Of a stretch of DNA of 64,000 nucleotides, positions 57,401 to 64,000 are shown piece after piece (positions within the stretch are counted from its first letter, which is position 1; every line of letters starts with the position of its first letter). The notes under the pieces were generated by a model, which searched no databases, was not told the DNA's origin, and saw only the letters and a list, made by a program, of their open reading frames with translations. Position numbers and translations under genes: made by a program. Source of the stretch: Treponema sp. (GTDB lineage Bacteria; Spirochaetota; Spirochaetia; Treponematales; Treponemataceae); the NCBI RefSeq assembly GCF_024696245.1, contig NZ_JAILGZ010000006.1:51282-115281 (forward strand), in the 5' to 3' direction.

Positions 57401-58529
57401 CAGGAATATCCGGGCTTGCTGCTGTATCTGAAGCTTCCGGAATATTTGCAGAAGCATCACTTTCTGAAAAATCAGGAATATCTCCCATGTCAGGAATATC
57501 ACCAGAGTCAGAAGGGGCTTCACTGTCAGAAAGAGGAGCTGAATTTTCTGCTTCCAGATCAAAGTTTTCAAAAAGGGCAGCAGTTTCTGCATTTGAAACA
57601 GCATTTGAATCTGCTCCCGTATCATCAAGGTCAAAGCTTTCAAAAGCTGAAGTGTCAAAGTCACTGGCTGGGGATGGAATACTGTCATCTGCCTGTTCAG
57701 GGGCTGCTGTTTCTCTGGTATTTTCTTCTGCAGGAATTGCTTCTGCTTCTGGAATTGCTTCTGGAATTGCTTCTGGAATTGCTTCTGCTTCAGGAATTTC
57801 TTCTGCAAGTCCCAGATCTTCCAGTTCAGGAAGTTCTTCCATTGCTCCCAGCTCATCATCTGCAGCCGTATTATTCGCTGAGTTCCCAAGGATTGAATCC
57901 AGGAGGGCATCTGTTTCTTCATCGCTGTCAGGAACACTGGCAGGAGCAGATGTAGGTCTTAAAGGTTTAGCCGGTCTGGCAGGCTTTTTTGCCTTAGGAA
58001 GAGGGGCTGGCTCTGGTTCCGGTTTTGCTCTTGGTGCAAGAAGGGCATCCAGGTCTAAGTCTTCGATTGGTATTTCTTTAGGCGGTTCCGGTTCCTTTGG
58101 AGGTTCCGGCTCTTCAAATTCACTTAAGTCCAGGTCTCCAAAATCAAGATCTGCAGAAGGCCCGATAATGTCAGACATATCAGGAGCAGAGGGTTCACTG
58201 GATTTTGTTTCTGCAGGTGAATCGGATTCTTCTTTTTCGTCCCCTAAAAAGTCAGAAAAGTCATTTGCTTCTTTTTCCAGTTCTGCAGCTGCGGCATCTG
58301 CCTGAGCCTGGTCTTCTTCAGAAAGTACAGGAAGACCAAATTTAAAGTCTTCTGAGTCATCGGTATCTTCGATTGTACGTGGAATAGGTACAGTTACAGC
58401 TTTTTCACTGCGGGCTGCACGAATTTTGACTTCGTCTCCGAGATTTAATAAGTCTGAGTTTAACTTCTGAAGCTGGCTTAATCCTGGCATTTCTTTATGA
58501 TTATACTCCGCAAAAGGGCTTTTTTTCAA
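54483..58529 (-). CDS. Large acidic single-TM TPR protein
   Basis: Acidic Pro/Asp-rich N-half, TM IIPGAIISTAAAILIFCIFVLTNTFIY, then TPRs. Track start is TTG 58529; ATG 58490 is an alternative. Confidence 0.8.
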   Translation of the reverse strand: MKKSPFAEYNHKEMPGLSQLQKLNSDLLNLGDEVKIRAARSEKAVTVPIPRTIEDTDDSEDFKFGLPVLSEEDQAQADAAAAELEKEANDFSDFLGDEKEESDSPAETKSSEPSAPDMSDIIGPSADLDFGDLDLSEFEEPEPPKEPEPPKEIPIEDLDLDALLAPRAKPEPEPAPLPKAKKPARPAKPLRPTSAPASVPDSDEETDALLDSILGNSANNTAADDELGAMEELPELEDLGLAEEIPEAEAIPEAIPEAIPEAEAIPAEENTRETAAPEQADDSIPSPASDFDTSAFESFDLDDTGADSNAVSNAETAALFENFDLEAENSAPLSDSEAPSDSGDIPDMGDIPDFSESDASANIPEASDTAASPDIPDMGDLPDFSDIPDTTDTTGLSDIPDITDISESPETGENKAEENQDFAADENNPFSEFDLEEKPQADLSDAINMNEGLPSEYAEIPESPVNTSTPDTSDLPDMSDLPDMSDLPDMSQDSAAFEEGSSEKETSDAASDTPSDQTGGMAADDFSLPDFNDISDSGTSLPDFDMPAGDSQGEDLTPNKLADDSTTPPDIGDMFSSGSGDDFTVTNYEGGFDGRPVAPPDETDTVPDEDDSPAETFDTSAMEGLDFSNEENTGMPSDFELGNVTTTESDDDIFNIPGFSDTVTADLSKKPREIHPATPEEDESGKPKNSFTDAEYQKFQKNLASYPLNVRIALEDLVVKNEFTDDAVFEILEKVLRKVPARTLAAELEKMMDIHLDVPRDFEHRSAAEYAAYKQSLEYQLKNRIIPGAIISTAAAILIFCIFVLTNTFIYKPVKAWTLYRQGLALINEEQYPLSEDRFNQALVYNPDKDWFFTYAQAYRKHRQYDRARMMYNAILQRYDHDKNAGIQWAEMELEDLYNYEEAERILKKDVLVYNINDKDAILLLGDTYLDWATEKDPAQYDNALEQYNRYEYFHGATDDCEKRKMRYYIRTDDLHTVLEYKEHFSNKHHDKALGSRDLTELSGYLLDKRYGKLKPAEESLRGYIDNLRGLLEKAVDADESNPIALYNYGRYFVATKNETAATGILTHAEKAFEKQKRRNKRDTYKYIDNYRLLGEQYVLQRDFQIAEEKYAKGIDIYENEHRSSNFESTENIGHLYADYADLNYFIAQDYDTALTNYVSAVDNKYDNSEVRYKIGYINYSKQKYPEALGSFIKSHETNADDTHLLLALANTLAQNSDYYVAKGYYERLIKLLNAQRMKWGELFPQTRDDQNDIADTYMKATNNLGVILSRTASQTGDSELNGQAIVNFQESLRAWDSLTRNQKTMIRMEGSNLAEQNIKYLINDYAVYEPEIYTEIPRTLTTETEIK
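57733..57799 (-). repeat. Short tandem coding repeat encoding (A)IPEA(EA)
   Basis: GGAATTGCTTCT 12-nt units at 57751-57786 flanked by 18-nt variants. Confidence 0.8.
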
Positions 58530-58549
58530 TGTGCATAAAGCCCGTTATA

Positions 58550-58563
58550 TTACTTATCGGAAT
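58550..58563 (-). promoter_or_regulatory. Second copy of the TTACTTATCGGAAT sigma28-like core
   Basis: Identical to 52893-52906; upstream of the 54483-58529 gene; -35 match is weak. Confidence 0.4.
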
Positions 58564-58610
58564 GCTATTTTTTTTTTAAATACTTATGTTCAGTTTCCGA
58601 CAATAAAAGT

Positions 58611-59321
58611 ATGAGAAAGCATATTGCAGTTTTAACTATGTTTTTTGCACTGGCAGCTGTCTCTTTTGCCAGTTCAGATGAAGAAAAGTGGAATTATTCA
58701 ATACTTGTGTCTCAGATTGACAGTGTTCAGGAACCCTATCTGTCAGGAAACAGCGTAATTTTTACAGCCAGGGAAGATGCCCGCCATGTAGGAATTGCCC
58801 TGGATTACGAAAACTTTTCCCAGATTCATTCATTTTCCAAAAAAGTAATGAAGGATGAGTTTAATAACGTAACCAGCAGCTTTTACTTTTACGTTCTGGA
58901 ACTGCCAAAAAATGTTCAGGAATTTAAATACCGCCTTGTAATTGACGGTTTATGGACTATGGACCCCCTTAATTCAAATTCAGTCTTTGATCCGGACTCA
59001 AACCTTATGCTTTCTGTGTTTGATGCAGGCAGGGAAATACCTGAAATTACGGAAGAAAAGGCTTCCGGTACCGTCAGGTTTGTTTATAAGGGTGAATCCG
59101 GCCGTCATATACGTCTTGGGGGCAGTTTTACCAACTGGGACAGCTGGATTTATGAGCTTAAGGAAGTAAGTCCCGGTCTTTATCAGCTGGATCTGGCTCT
59201 TCCCCCTGGAACCTACCAGTACTGCTACTATTCAGGAATTAAATCTTTTGTAGATAAAACCAATCCTGAACGCTGCTACAGTAATGAGGGTAAGGAAGCA
59301 TCCCTTCTTGTGGTAAAATAG
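58611..59321 (+). CDS. Exported protein with glycogen-binding (CBM48/AMPK1-type) domain
   Basis: Signal MRKHIAVLTMFFALAAVSFAS; RFVYKGESGRHIRLGGSFTNWDSWIYELKEVSPGLYQLDLALPPGTYQYCY. Confidence 0.82.
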   Translation: MRKHIAVLTMFFALAAVSFASSDEEKWNYSILVSQIDSVQEPYLSGNSVIFTAREDARHVGIALDYENFSQIHSFSKKVMKDEFNNVTSSFYFYVLELPKNVQEFKYRLVIDGLWTMDPLNSNSVFDPDSNLMLSVFDAGREIPEITEEKASGTVRFVYKGESGRHIRLGGSFTNWDSWIYELKEVSPGLYQLDLALPPGTYQYCYYSGIKSFVDKTNPERCYSNEGKEASLLVVK

Positions 59322-59378
59322 TCCGATAAAGGAATTTTTACTTTAGATTTATAAAAATGATGCACCGGTAAATATAAA

Positions 59379-59426
59379 AAGGGCAGGAATGAAGACTTTT
59401 TCAGGATAAGCTTCATTTCTGCCCTT
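59379..59426. terminator. Bidirectional rho-independent terminator
   Basis: AAGGGCAGGAATGAAG (59379-59394) / CTTCATTTCTGCCCTT (59411-59426) between convergent genes. Confidence 0.8.
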
Positions 59427-59457
59427 ATTTTTTACAGGCTTTTATTTTACGCCTTTA

Positions 59458-60837
59458 TTAGAAGTGAAAGCCCTTTGGAAGCTGCATGTTTCCAAGCTGG
59501 CTTAAATCCATACCGCTCATCTGCTGCATCATTTTTGCCTGCATTCCACGGTTTCTTGTAAGCTTTTTCATTGTAAGCTTTGTTTTTTCAAACTGCTTGA
59601 TAAGCTTGTTTACTTCCTGAACAGAAGTACCGCTTCCTTTTGCAATACGTTTTCTTCTTGAAGGTCCGATAATCAGGTGATTAAGGCGTTCCTTATAAGT
59701 CATACTCTGAATAATGGCTTTCTGGTGCTTTATTCCTGCCTTATCAATCATGCTTTCATCAAAATTGCTCATTCCAGGAAGCATCTGTACGATTTTAGAT
59801 ACGCTTCCCATTTTTTCTACTGATTCAAACTGTTCAAGCATGTCCTGCAGGGTAAATTCATTGCGGGCCATCTTTTTCTGCATTTTAATTGCAGCTTCCT
59901 GGTCCACTGTTTCCTGTGCCTTTTCAACAAGGGAAACGATATCACCCATGCCAAGGATTCTGCTGGCGATACGGTCCGGATGGAACTGTTCAAAGTCGTC
60001 AGTTTTTTCACCTGTACCAATAAAGAGGATAGGCTTTCCGGTAATTGTTTTAAGTGAAAGGGCAGCACCACCTCTTGCGTCAGAGTCAAATTTGGTAAGA
60101 ATAACACCTGTAATACCCAGCTGTTCATCAAAGCTCTTTGCAATATCTACAGCATTCTGACCAGTCATTGAATCAGCAACAAGAATTGTTTCAGAAGGAG
60201 AAGTCTTTTTCTTGATTTCTACAAGTTCCTTCATCATGTCTTCATCAATCTGAAGACGACCGGCTGTATCTACAATTACTGTATCGAGACCGTTCTTTTT
60301 TGCATAATCAATGGCATTTTTTGCAACTTTTACGGCATCCTTAGCTCCGTCTTCCTTATAAACAGGAACATCGATCTTCTGTCCGAGAACGCAAAGCTGT
60401 TCAATAGCTGCCGGACGAACAAGGTCACATGCTGCAAGGAGTGGTTTTCTTCCTTCTTTCTTAAGACGGGCTGCAAGTTTATGAGCTGCTGTAGTTTTAC
60501 CGGCACCCTGAAGACCAAGGAAAAGTATAACGCTCTGGGTATCCGGTCCCTTTAAGTTAAGGTCAGTTTTTGTATCTCCCAGCATGGAAACAATCCTGTC
60601 ATGGATTATTTTTACAAACTGCTGGCCTGGATCTACGGCTTTAAGTACTTTTTCACCTTTGGCTTCTTCTATTGTTGCATTAACAAAGCGACGTACAACA
60701 CGAAGGTTTACGTCTGCCTCAAGAAGGGCCATTTTAATCTGTTCTACGGTATCCTCAATGTTTTTCTCAGTAATCTTTGAGTTTCCGCTCAGTGTTTTTA
60801 CTATAGAACTGAATGTTCCGGTGATTTTTTCAAGCAT
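59458..60837 (-). CDS. ffh: Signal recognition particle protein
   Basis: GLQGAGKTTAAHKLA; DTAGRLQIDEDMMKEL; M-domain GSGTSVQEVNKLIKQFE. Confidence 0.95.
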   Translation of the reverse strand: MLEKITGTFSSIVKTLSGNSKITEKNIEDTVEQIKMALLEADVNLRVVRRFVNATIEEAKGEKVLKAVDPGQQFVKIIHDRIVSMLGDTKTDLNLKGPDTQSVILFLGLQGAGKTTAAHKLAARLKKEGRKPLLAACDLVRPAAIEQLCVLGQKIDVPVYKEDGAKDAVKVAKNAIDYAKKNGLDTVIVDTAGRLQIDEDMMKELVEIKKKTSPSETILVADSMTGQNAVDIAKSFDEQLGITGVILTKFDSDARGGAALSLKTITGKPILFIGTGEKTDDFEQFHPDRIASRILGMGDIVSLVEKAQETVDQEAAIKMQKKMARNEFTLQDMLEQFESVEKMGSVSKIVQMLPGMSNFDESMIDKAGIKHQKAIIQSMTYKERLNHLIIGPSRRKRIAKGSGTSVQEVNKLIKQFEKTKLTMKKLTRNRGMQAKMMQQMSGMDLSQLGNMQLPKGFHF

Positions 60838-60870
60838 TTTGCGATTTCCTTAAGTCGTTATTTTTTACTG

Positions 60871-61932
60871 TTAGTATTTTTTACCGTTTACAAGGTCTTT
60901 AAGGCACTGTTCCGGTGTCTTTTCCTTGTTAAGTACTTCATAAAGGGCATTACAGATAGGAAGTTTAAGGTTCTTCTTTTCTGCAATCTGATGTACGTAC
61001 TTGCAGGCAATTGCACCTTCAGGAAGATATCCAACCTTTTTAATGTTGGCAATAAGATCGTCCAGATTAGAGAAACGTTCCATCATGTCGGTTTTAATAA
61101 GATCCTGTCCGAATTTTCTGTTACGGCCGAATTTAGACTTACAGGTAACGTCCAGGTCTCCTACACCGCTTATTGAAGTAAATGTAGCAGCATGAGTAGC
61201 ACCCATGGCAAAACCAATCTGCTGGATTTCGTTAAGGCCTGCTGCCATAAGGAGACTTTCTGTATTGTCTCCGAAGATTTCTGAAGTTTCTGCAAGGGCA
61301 TCCATACTTCCGTATACAACTGCAATTACGTTCTTTACGGCTGCACATACCTGAACACCGATTGTATCAAAAGAAGCGTAAGCCATAAGACCAGGAACTG
61401 CCCTGAGCATGTCGCGAACTTTAATTGCATTACGGTGATGGTTACTTGCTGCGATAAGGCCGGTAATCTTACCTAAAGCAACTTCTTCTGCGTGGCTTGG
61501 ACCTGCAATGTAAACAGTACAGTCCCTGTAACACTGTGGAAGGGCTGCTTCCATTGTTTCAAGTACAAAATGAGGAATGTCATCTGAAGGAACAAAACCT
61601 TTTGTAATTGAAGCGATAATTGTCTTACCGTCCTGAATGTTCTTAACGTCTGTAAAGCGGCTGATTGTAGAAGCAAGGTAAAGTGAAGGTGTTGCAAGAA
61701 TAAGTACATCTTTATCTTCTGCAACTTTTTTTATGTCCTGACAGCATGTAACACTGTCATTCAGTTTATATCCTGCAAGATAGCGCTTGTTTTCGTGTTC
61801 TTTGTTAATCGATTCTACTACATCATCTTCCATTGCCCACAACTGAACTTTGTGTCCGCCTTCTGCAAGGGCTGTTCCTAATGCCGTTCCCCATGCTCCG
61901 GCTCCAATGATTCCGACTGAAAGAGTATCCAT
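60871..61932 (-). CDS. gpsA: Glycerol-3-phosphate dehydrogenase (NAD(P)+)
   Basis: GIIGAGAWGTALGTALAEGGH; AGPSHAEEVALG; GVGDLDVTCKSKFGRNRKFG. Confidence 0.95.
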   Translation of the reverse strand: MDTLSVGIIGAGAWGTALGTALAEGGHKVQLWAMEDDVVESINKEHENKRYLAGYKLNDSVTCCQDIKKVAEDKDVLILATPSLYLASTISRFTDVKNIQDGKTIIASITKGFVPSDDIPHFVLETMEAALPQCYRDCTVYIAGPSHAEEVALGKITGLIAASNHHRNAIKVRDMLRAVPGLMAYASFDTIGVQVCAAVKNVIAVVYGSMDALAETSEIFGDNTESLLMAAGLNEIQQIGFAMGATHAATFTSISGVGDLDVTCKSKFGRNRKFGQDLIKTDMMERFSNLDDLIANIKKVGYLPEGAIACKYVHQIAEKKNLKLPICNALYEVLNKEKTPEQCLKDLVNGKKY

Positions 61933-62009
61933 CTTTTACCTCGAATATAAGTTATAAATTCTATGATACTTTACTGATGAAGAAGTTTCAATATTGAACT
62001 TGAACTTAG

Positions 62010-62699
62010 CTATTCCTTAAGAAAATCAGGAATTTCCTTCTTTTTTGTGTAGTACATGTCATAGGCATGTGTTCCAGGGAGCCCTGATTCAATTCTTTCG
62101 TTTTCTTTTTCAAGCTGAAACTGAATCATTTTCTTAAAGACTGTAAGAAGGGGTTCAGGGTCTGCTTCTGCTGGTGCAAGCTGGTTTTCCTGAAGTTCCT
62201 TAATCAGGTAGTAGCAGGATTCTATGGTAGATATGCAGTATTCCGAAGGTTCATGCTTAAAGGTAAAAATGCTTTTGTATTTTCCGTAAAAAGAAAATTT
62301 TGGAAGGCTGCTTACATTGGTACTGTAACGTAACATTTTTTTTGAACAGAACCAGGTTGAATCTATAATGATTACAAGAAGTTTTTTATCAGTAAGGTTT
62401 TCCTTTAATGAAGGACTTGAAGCTGTATGGGCATCTTCTCCCGGATAAAGAAGAACAGGGTAGTAAGCCGGGTCTTTCAGGAGACTGCAGAGCCTTTCGT
62501 TTTTAGTAAAGTCAATTCCGGTAATAATTTCGCTGTCCGGCAGGCAGAGGGATGCAAGTCTTCCTGTTCCCGTTCTCTGGCGCCTGGCTTCTTTTGGATG
62601 CATGAGGAATACAAATTTTACATTGCAATTAACCGGGGCTGTGTACTTGCAGTAGCAGCTGGATTTAGGCCTGAAACATTTATAGCATATCTCTCTCAT
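62010..62699 (-). CDS. DTW-domain protein (tRNA-uridine aminocarboxypropyltransferase-like)
   Basis: CYKCFRPKSSCYC; LMHPKEARRQRTGTGRLASLCLP; IIDSTWFCSKKML. Start placed at ATG 62699 (track 62744). Confidence 0.75.
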   Translation of the reverse strand: MREICYKCFRPKSSCYCKYTAPVNCNVKFVFLMHPKEARRQRTGTGRLASLCLPDSEIITGIDFTKNERLCSLLKDPAYYPVLLYPGEDAHTASSPSLKENLTDKKLLVIIIDSTWFCSKKMLRYSTNVSSLPKFSFYGKYKSIFTFKHEPSEYCISTIESCYYLIKELQENQLAPAEADPEPLLTVFKKMIQFQLEKENERIESGLPGTHAYDMYYTKKKEIPDFLKE

Positions 62700-62874
62700 G
62701 GGGCAGAATATACCACATAAAGCCCCCTTTTTTGAAGTAGTCATGCAAAATCTTTCTATATATATGTGTTTCTCCAGGAATTTCTATGTGTACAATTTTT
62801 ATTATTTTTAGTATTTTATTAGGCGAAGACTGTCCTTTATGGACTCTCATATTGAATTATATAAGAGGCATTTT

Positions 62875-64000
62875 ATGGCAAAAAAATTAACACCAATTAC
62901 ACTTTTGTGCGGTTATCTTGGTGCCGGAAAAACAACTTTAATGAACAAGGTTCTTACAAACCAGCAGGGTTATAAGGTTGCTGTTATCGTAAACGATATC
63001 GGTGAAGTTAATGTTGATGCAAAACTTATTGCAGACGGAGCAAAAATTACTGATACAAGTTCAATTGTTCCTCTTACAAACGGCTGTATCTGCTGTACCC
63101 TTAAGAGTCAGCTTTCTCAGAATATAGAAAACATTATTAAAAGCGGTAAGTTTGATTACATTATGATTGAAGCTTCCGGTGTTTGTGAACCTATGCCAAT
63201 TGCTCAGGAACTCCAGACTATTAGAAATGGTGTTGTTGATAATGTTGTAGGTGTTGTTGATGCAGCCCGTCTTGTAGATGAATTTGCCGGTGGAGACAAG
63301 CTTCTTCATAAAGACGATATTGGAGAAGAAGATATTGAAAGTCTTCTTGTTCAGCAGATTGAATTCTGTTCAACCCTTATTATCAATAAGAAAGACCTTG
63401 TATCTGAAGATGAATTTAAAAAGGTACGCAAGGTTATTGAAGTCCTTCACCCTGGAGTAAAGGTTATTGAAACTTCTCATGGAGATGTTCCTGTAGCAGA
63501 AATCCTTTCAACAGGAAGCTTTGATTTTGATGAAGTATACTCTTCTGCCGGCTGGTGTAAAAAACTTTCAGAAGATGAAGACCATGATGAAGATGAACAT
63601 GAACATCATCATCACGAAGACCATGACGAAGATGAACATGAACATGAACATCACCACGATGATCATGACGAAGATCATGACCATGACCATAATCCGGCTC
63701 ATGGAGAAGAAGGTCACCATTGTGATGAACACTGTCACCACCACCATCATCATCATGAACACCGCCACGAAGGAGAAAGTGAAGATGAATACGGAATCGG
63801 TACTTTTATCTACATGCGCAGAAAGCCTTTTGACCGCGTAAAACTTGATGAATTTGCAAATAAATGGCCAAGAAACATTATCCGCTGTAAGGGACTTATG
63901 TGGTTTGGTGATGAACCTGAAATGGCATGGGTATTTGAAACTTCCGGCCGTCAGATTCAGGCTGGTTATTCAGGACAGTGGATTGCTGCCTGTCCTAAAG
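62875..64000 (+). CDS. CobW/P47K-family GTP-binding metallochaperone with His-rich insert (runs off right edge)
   Basis: Hand translation: MAKKLTPITLLCGYLGAGKTTLMNKVL...NGCICCTLKSQLSQ...; absent from track because no stop in window. Confidence 0.9.
   Translation, partial: MAKKLTPITLLCGYLGAGKTTLMNKVLTNQQGYKVAVIVNDIGEVNVDAKLIADGAKITDTSSIVPLTNGCICCTLKSQLSQNIENIIKSGKFDYIMIEASGVCEPMPIAQELQTIRNGVVDNVVGVVDAARLVDEFAGGDKLLHKDDIGEEDIESLLVQQIEFCSTLIINKKDLVSEDEFKKVRKVIEVLHPGVKVIETSHGDVPVAEILSTGSFDFDEVYSSAGWCKKLSEDEDHDEDEHEHHHHEDHDEDEHEHEHHHDDHDEDHDHDHNPAHGEEGHHCDEHCHHHHHHHEHRHEGESEDEYGIGTFIYMRRKPFDRVKLDEFANKWPRNIIRCKGLMWFGDEPEMAWVFETSGRQIQAGYSGQWIAACPK

Noticed and set aside
57115-58305. 396-aa Ser/Gly-rich plus-strand ORF
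   Set aside because: Antisense shadow of the acidic repeat region of the 54483-58529 gene; composition follows the Asp/Glu/Pro codons, no ribosome site or family.
59332-59339. TCCGATAA on the plus strand as another sigma28 -10
   Set aside because: No TAAA at the right distance and no downstream plus-strand gene before the convergent terminator.
1-64000. tRNA, rRNA, prophage, transposase, CRISPR-cas or defence genes
   Set aside because: None recognised by reading intergenic regions and ORF products; tRNAscan/Infernal would be needed to exclude small RNAs.

Overview
This AT-rich 64 kb window reads as spirochaete chromosome, most likely Treponema. The assignment is by protein-family recall only: SpiroCoCo-type coiled coil, IspDF fusion next to CarD, Rnf complex and many exported TPR proteins. 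About 46 CDS are supported, two of them cut by the window edges: a PocR-type domain protein on the left and a His-rich CobW GTPase on the right. Main blocks are: (i) DUF5718, TatD, GH127 and uvrC; (ii) TPR / outer-membrane-like / ExbB-ExbD-TonB-like locus; (iii) a 1532-aa coiled-coil protein, ispDF, carD and adk; (iv) a YtfQRT/YjfF-like furanose ABC transporter with a membrane-anchored YtfQ-like binding protein, histidine kinase and AraC-type response regulator; (v) rnfCDGEAB; (vi) exported and TPR proteins, ffh, gpsA, a DTW-domain protein and CobW. No rRNA, tRNA, CRISPR array, phage or transposase was seen. The strongest non-standard signals are: an array of 36 contiguous 11-residue (33-nt) repeats in the coiled-coil protein; a near-consensus DtxR/IdeR iron box in front of rnfC; a sigma28 (FliA)-type promoter with the core 14-mer repeated 5.6 kb away in front of a transmembrane TPR gene; a terminator hairpin encoded inside the conserved C-terminal codons of the convergent AraC regulator; and a putative three-component furanose sensor.
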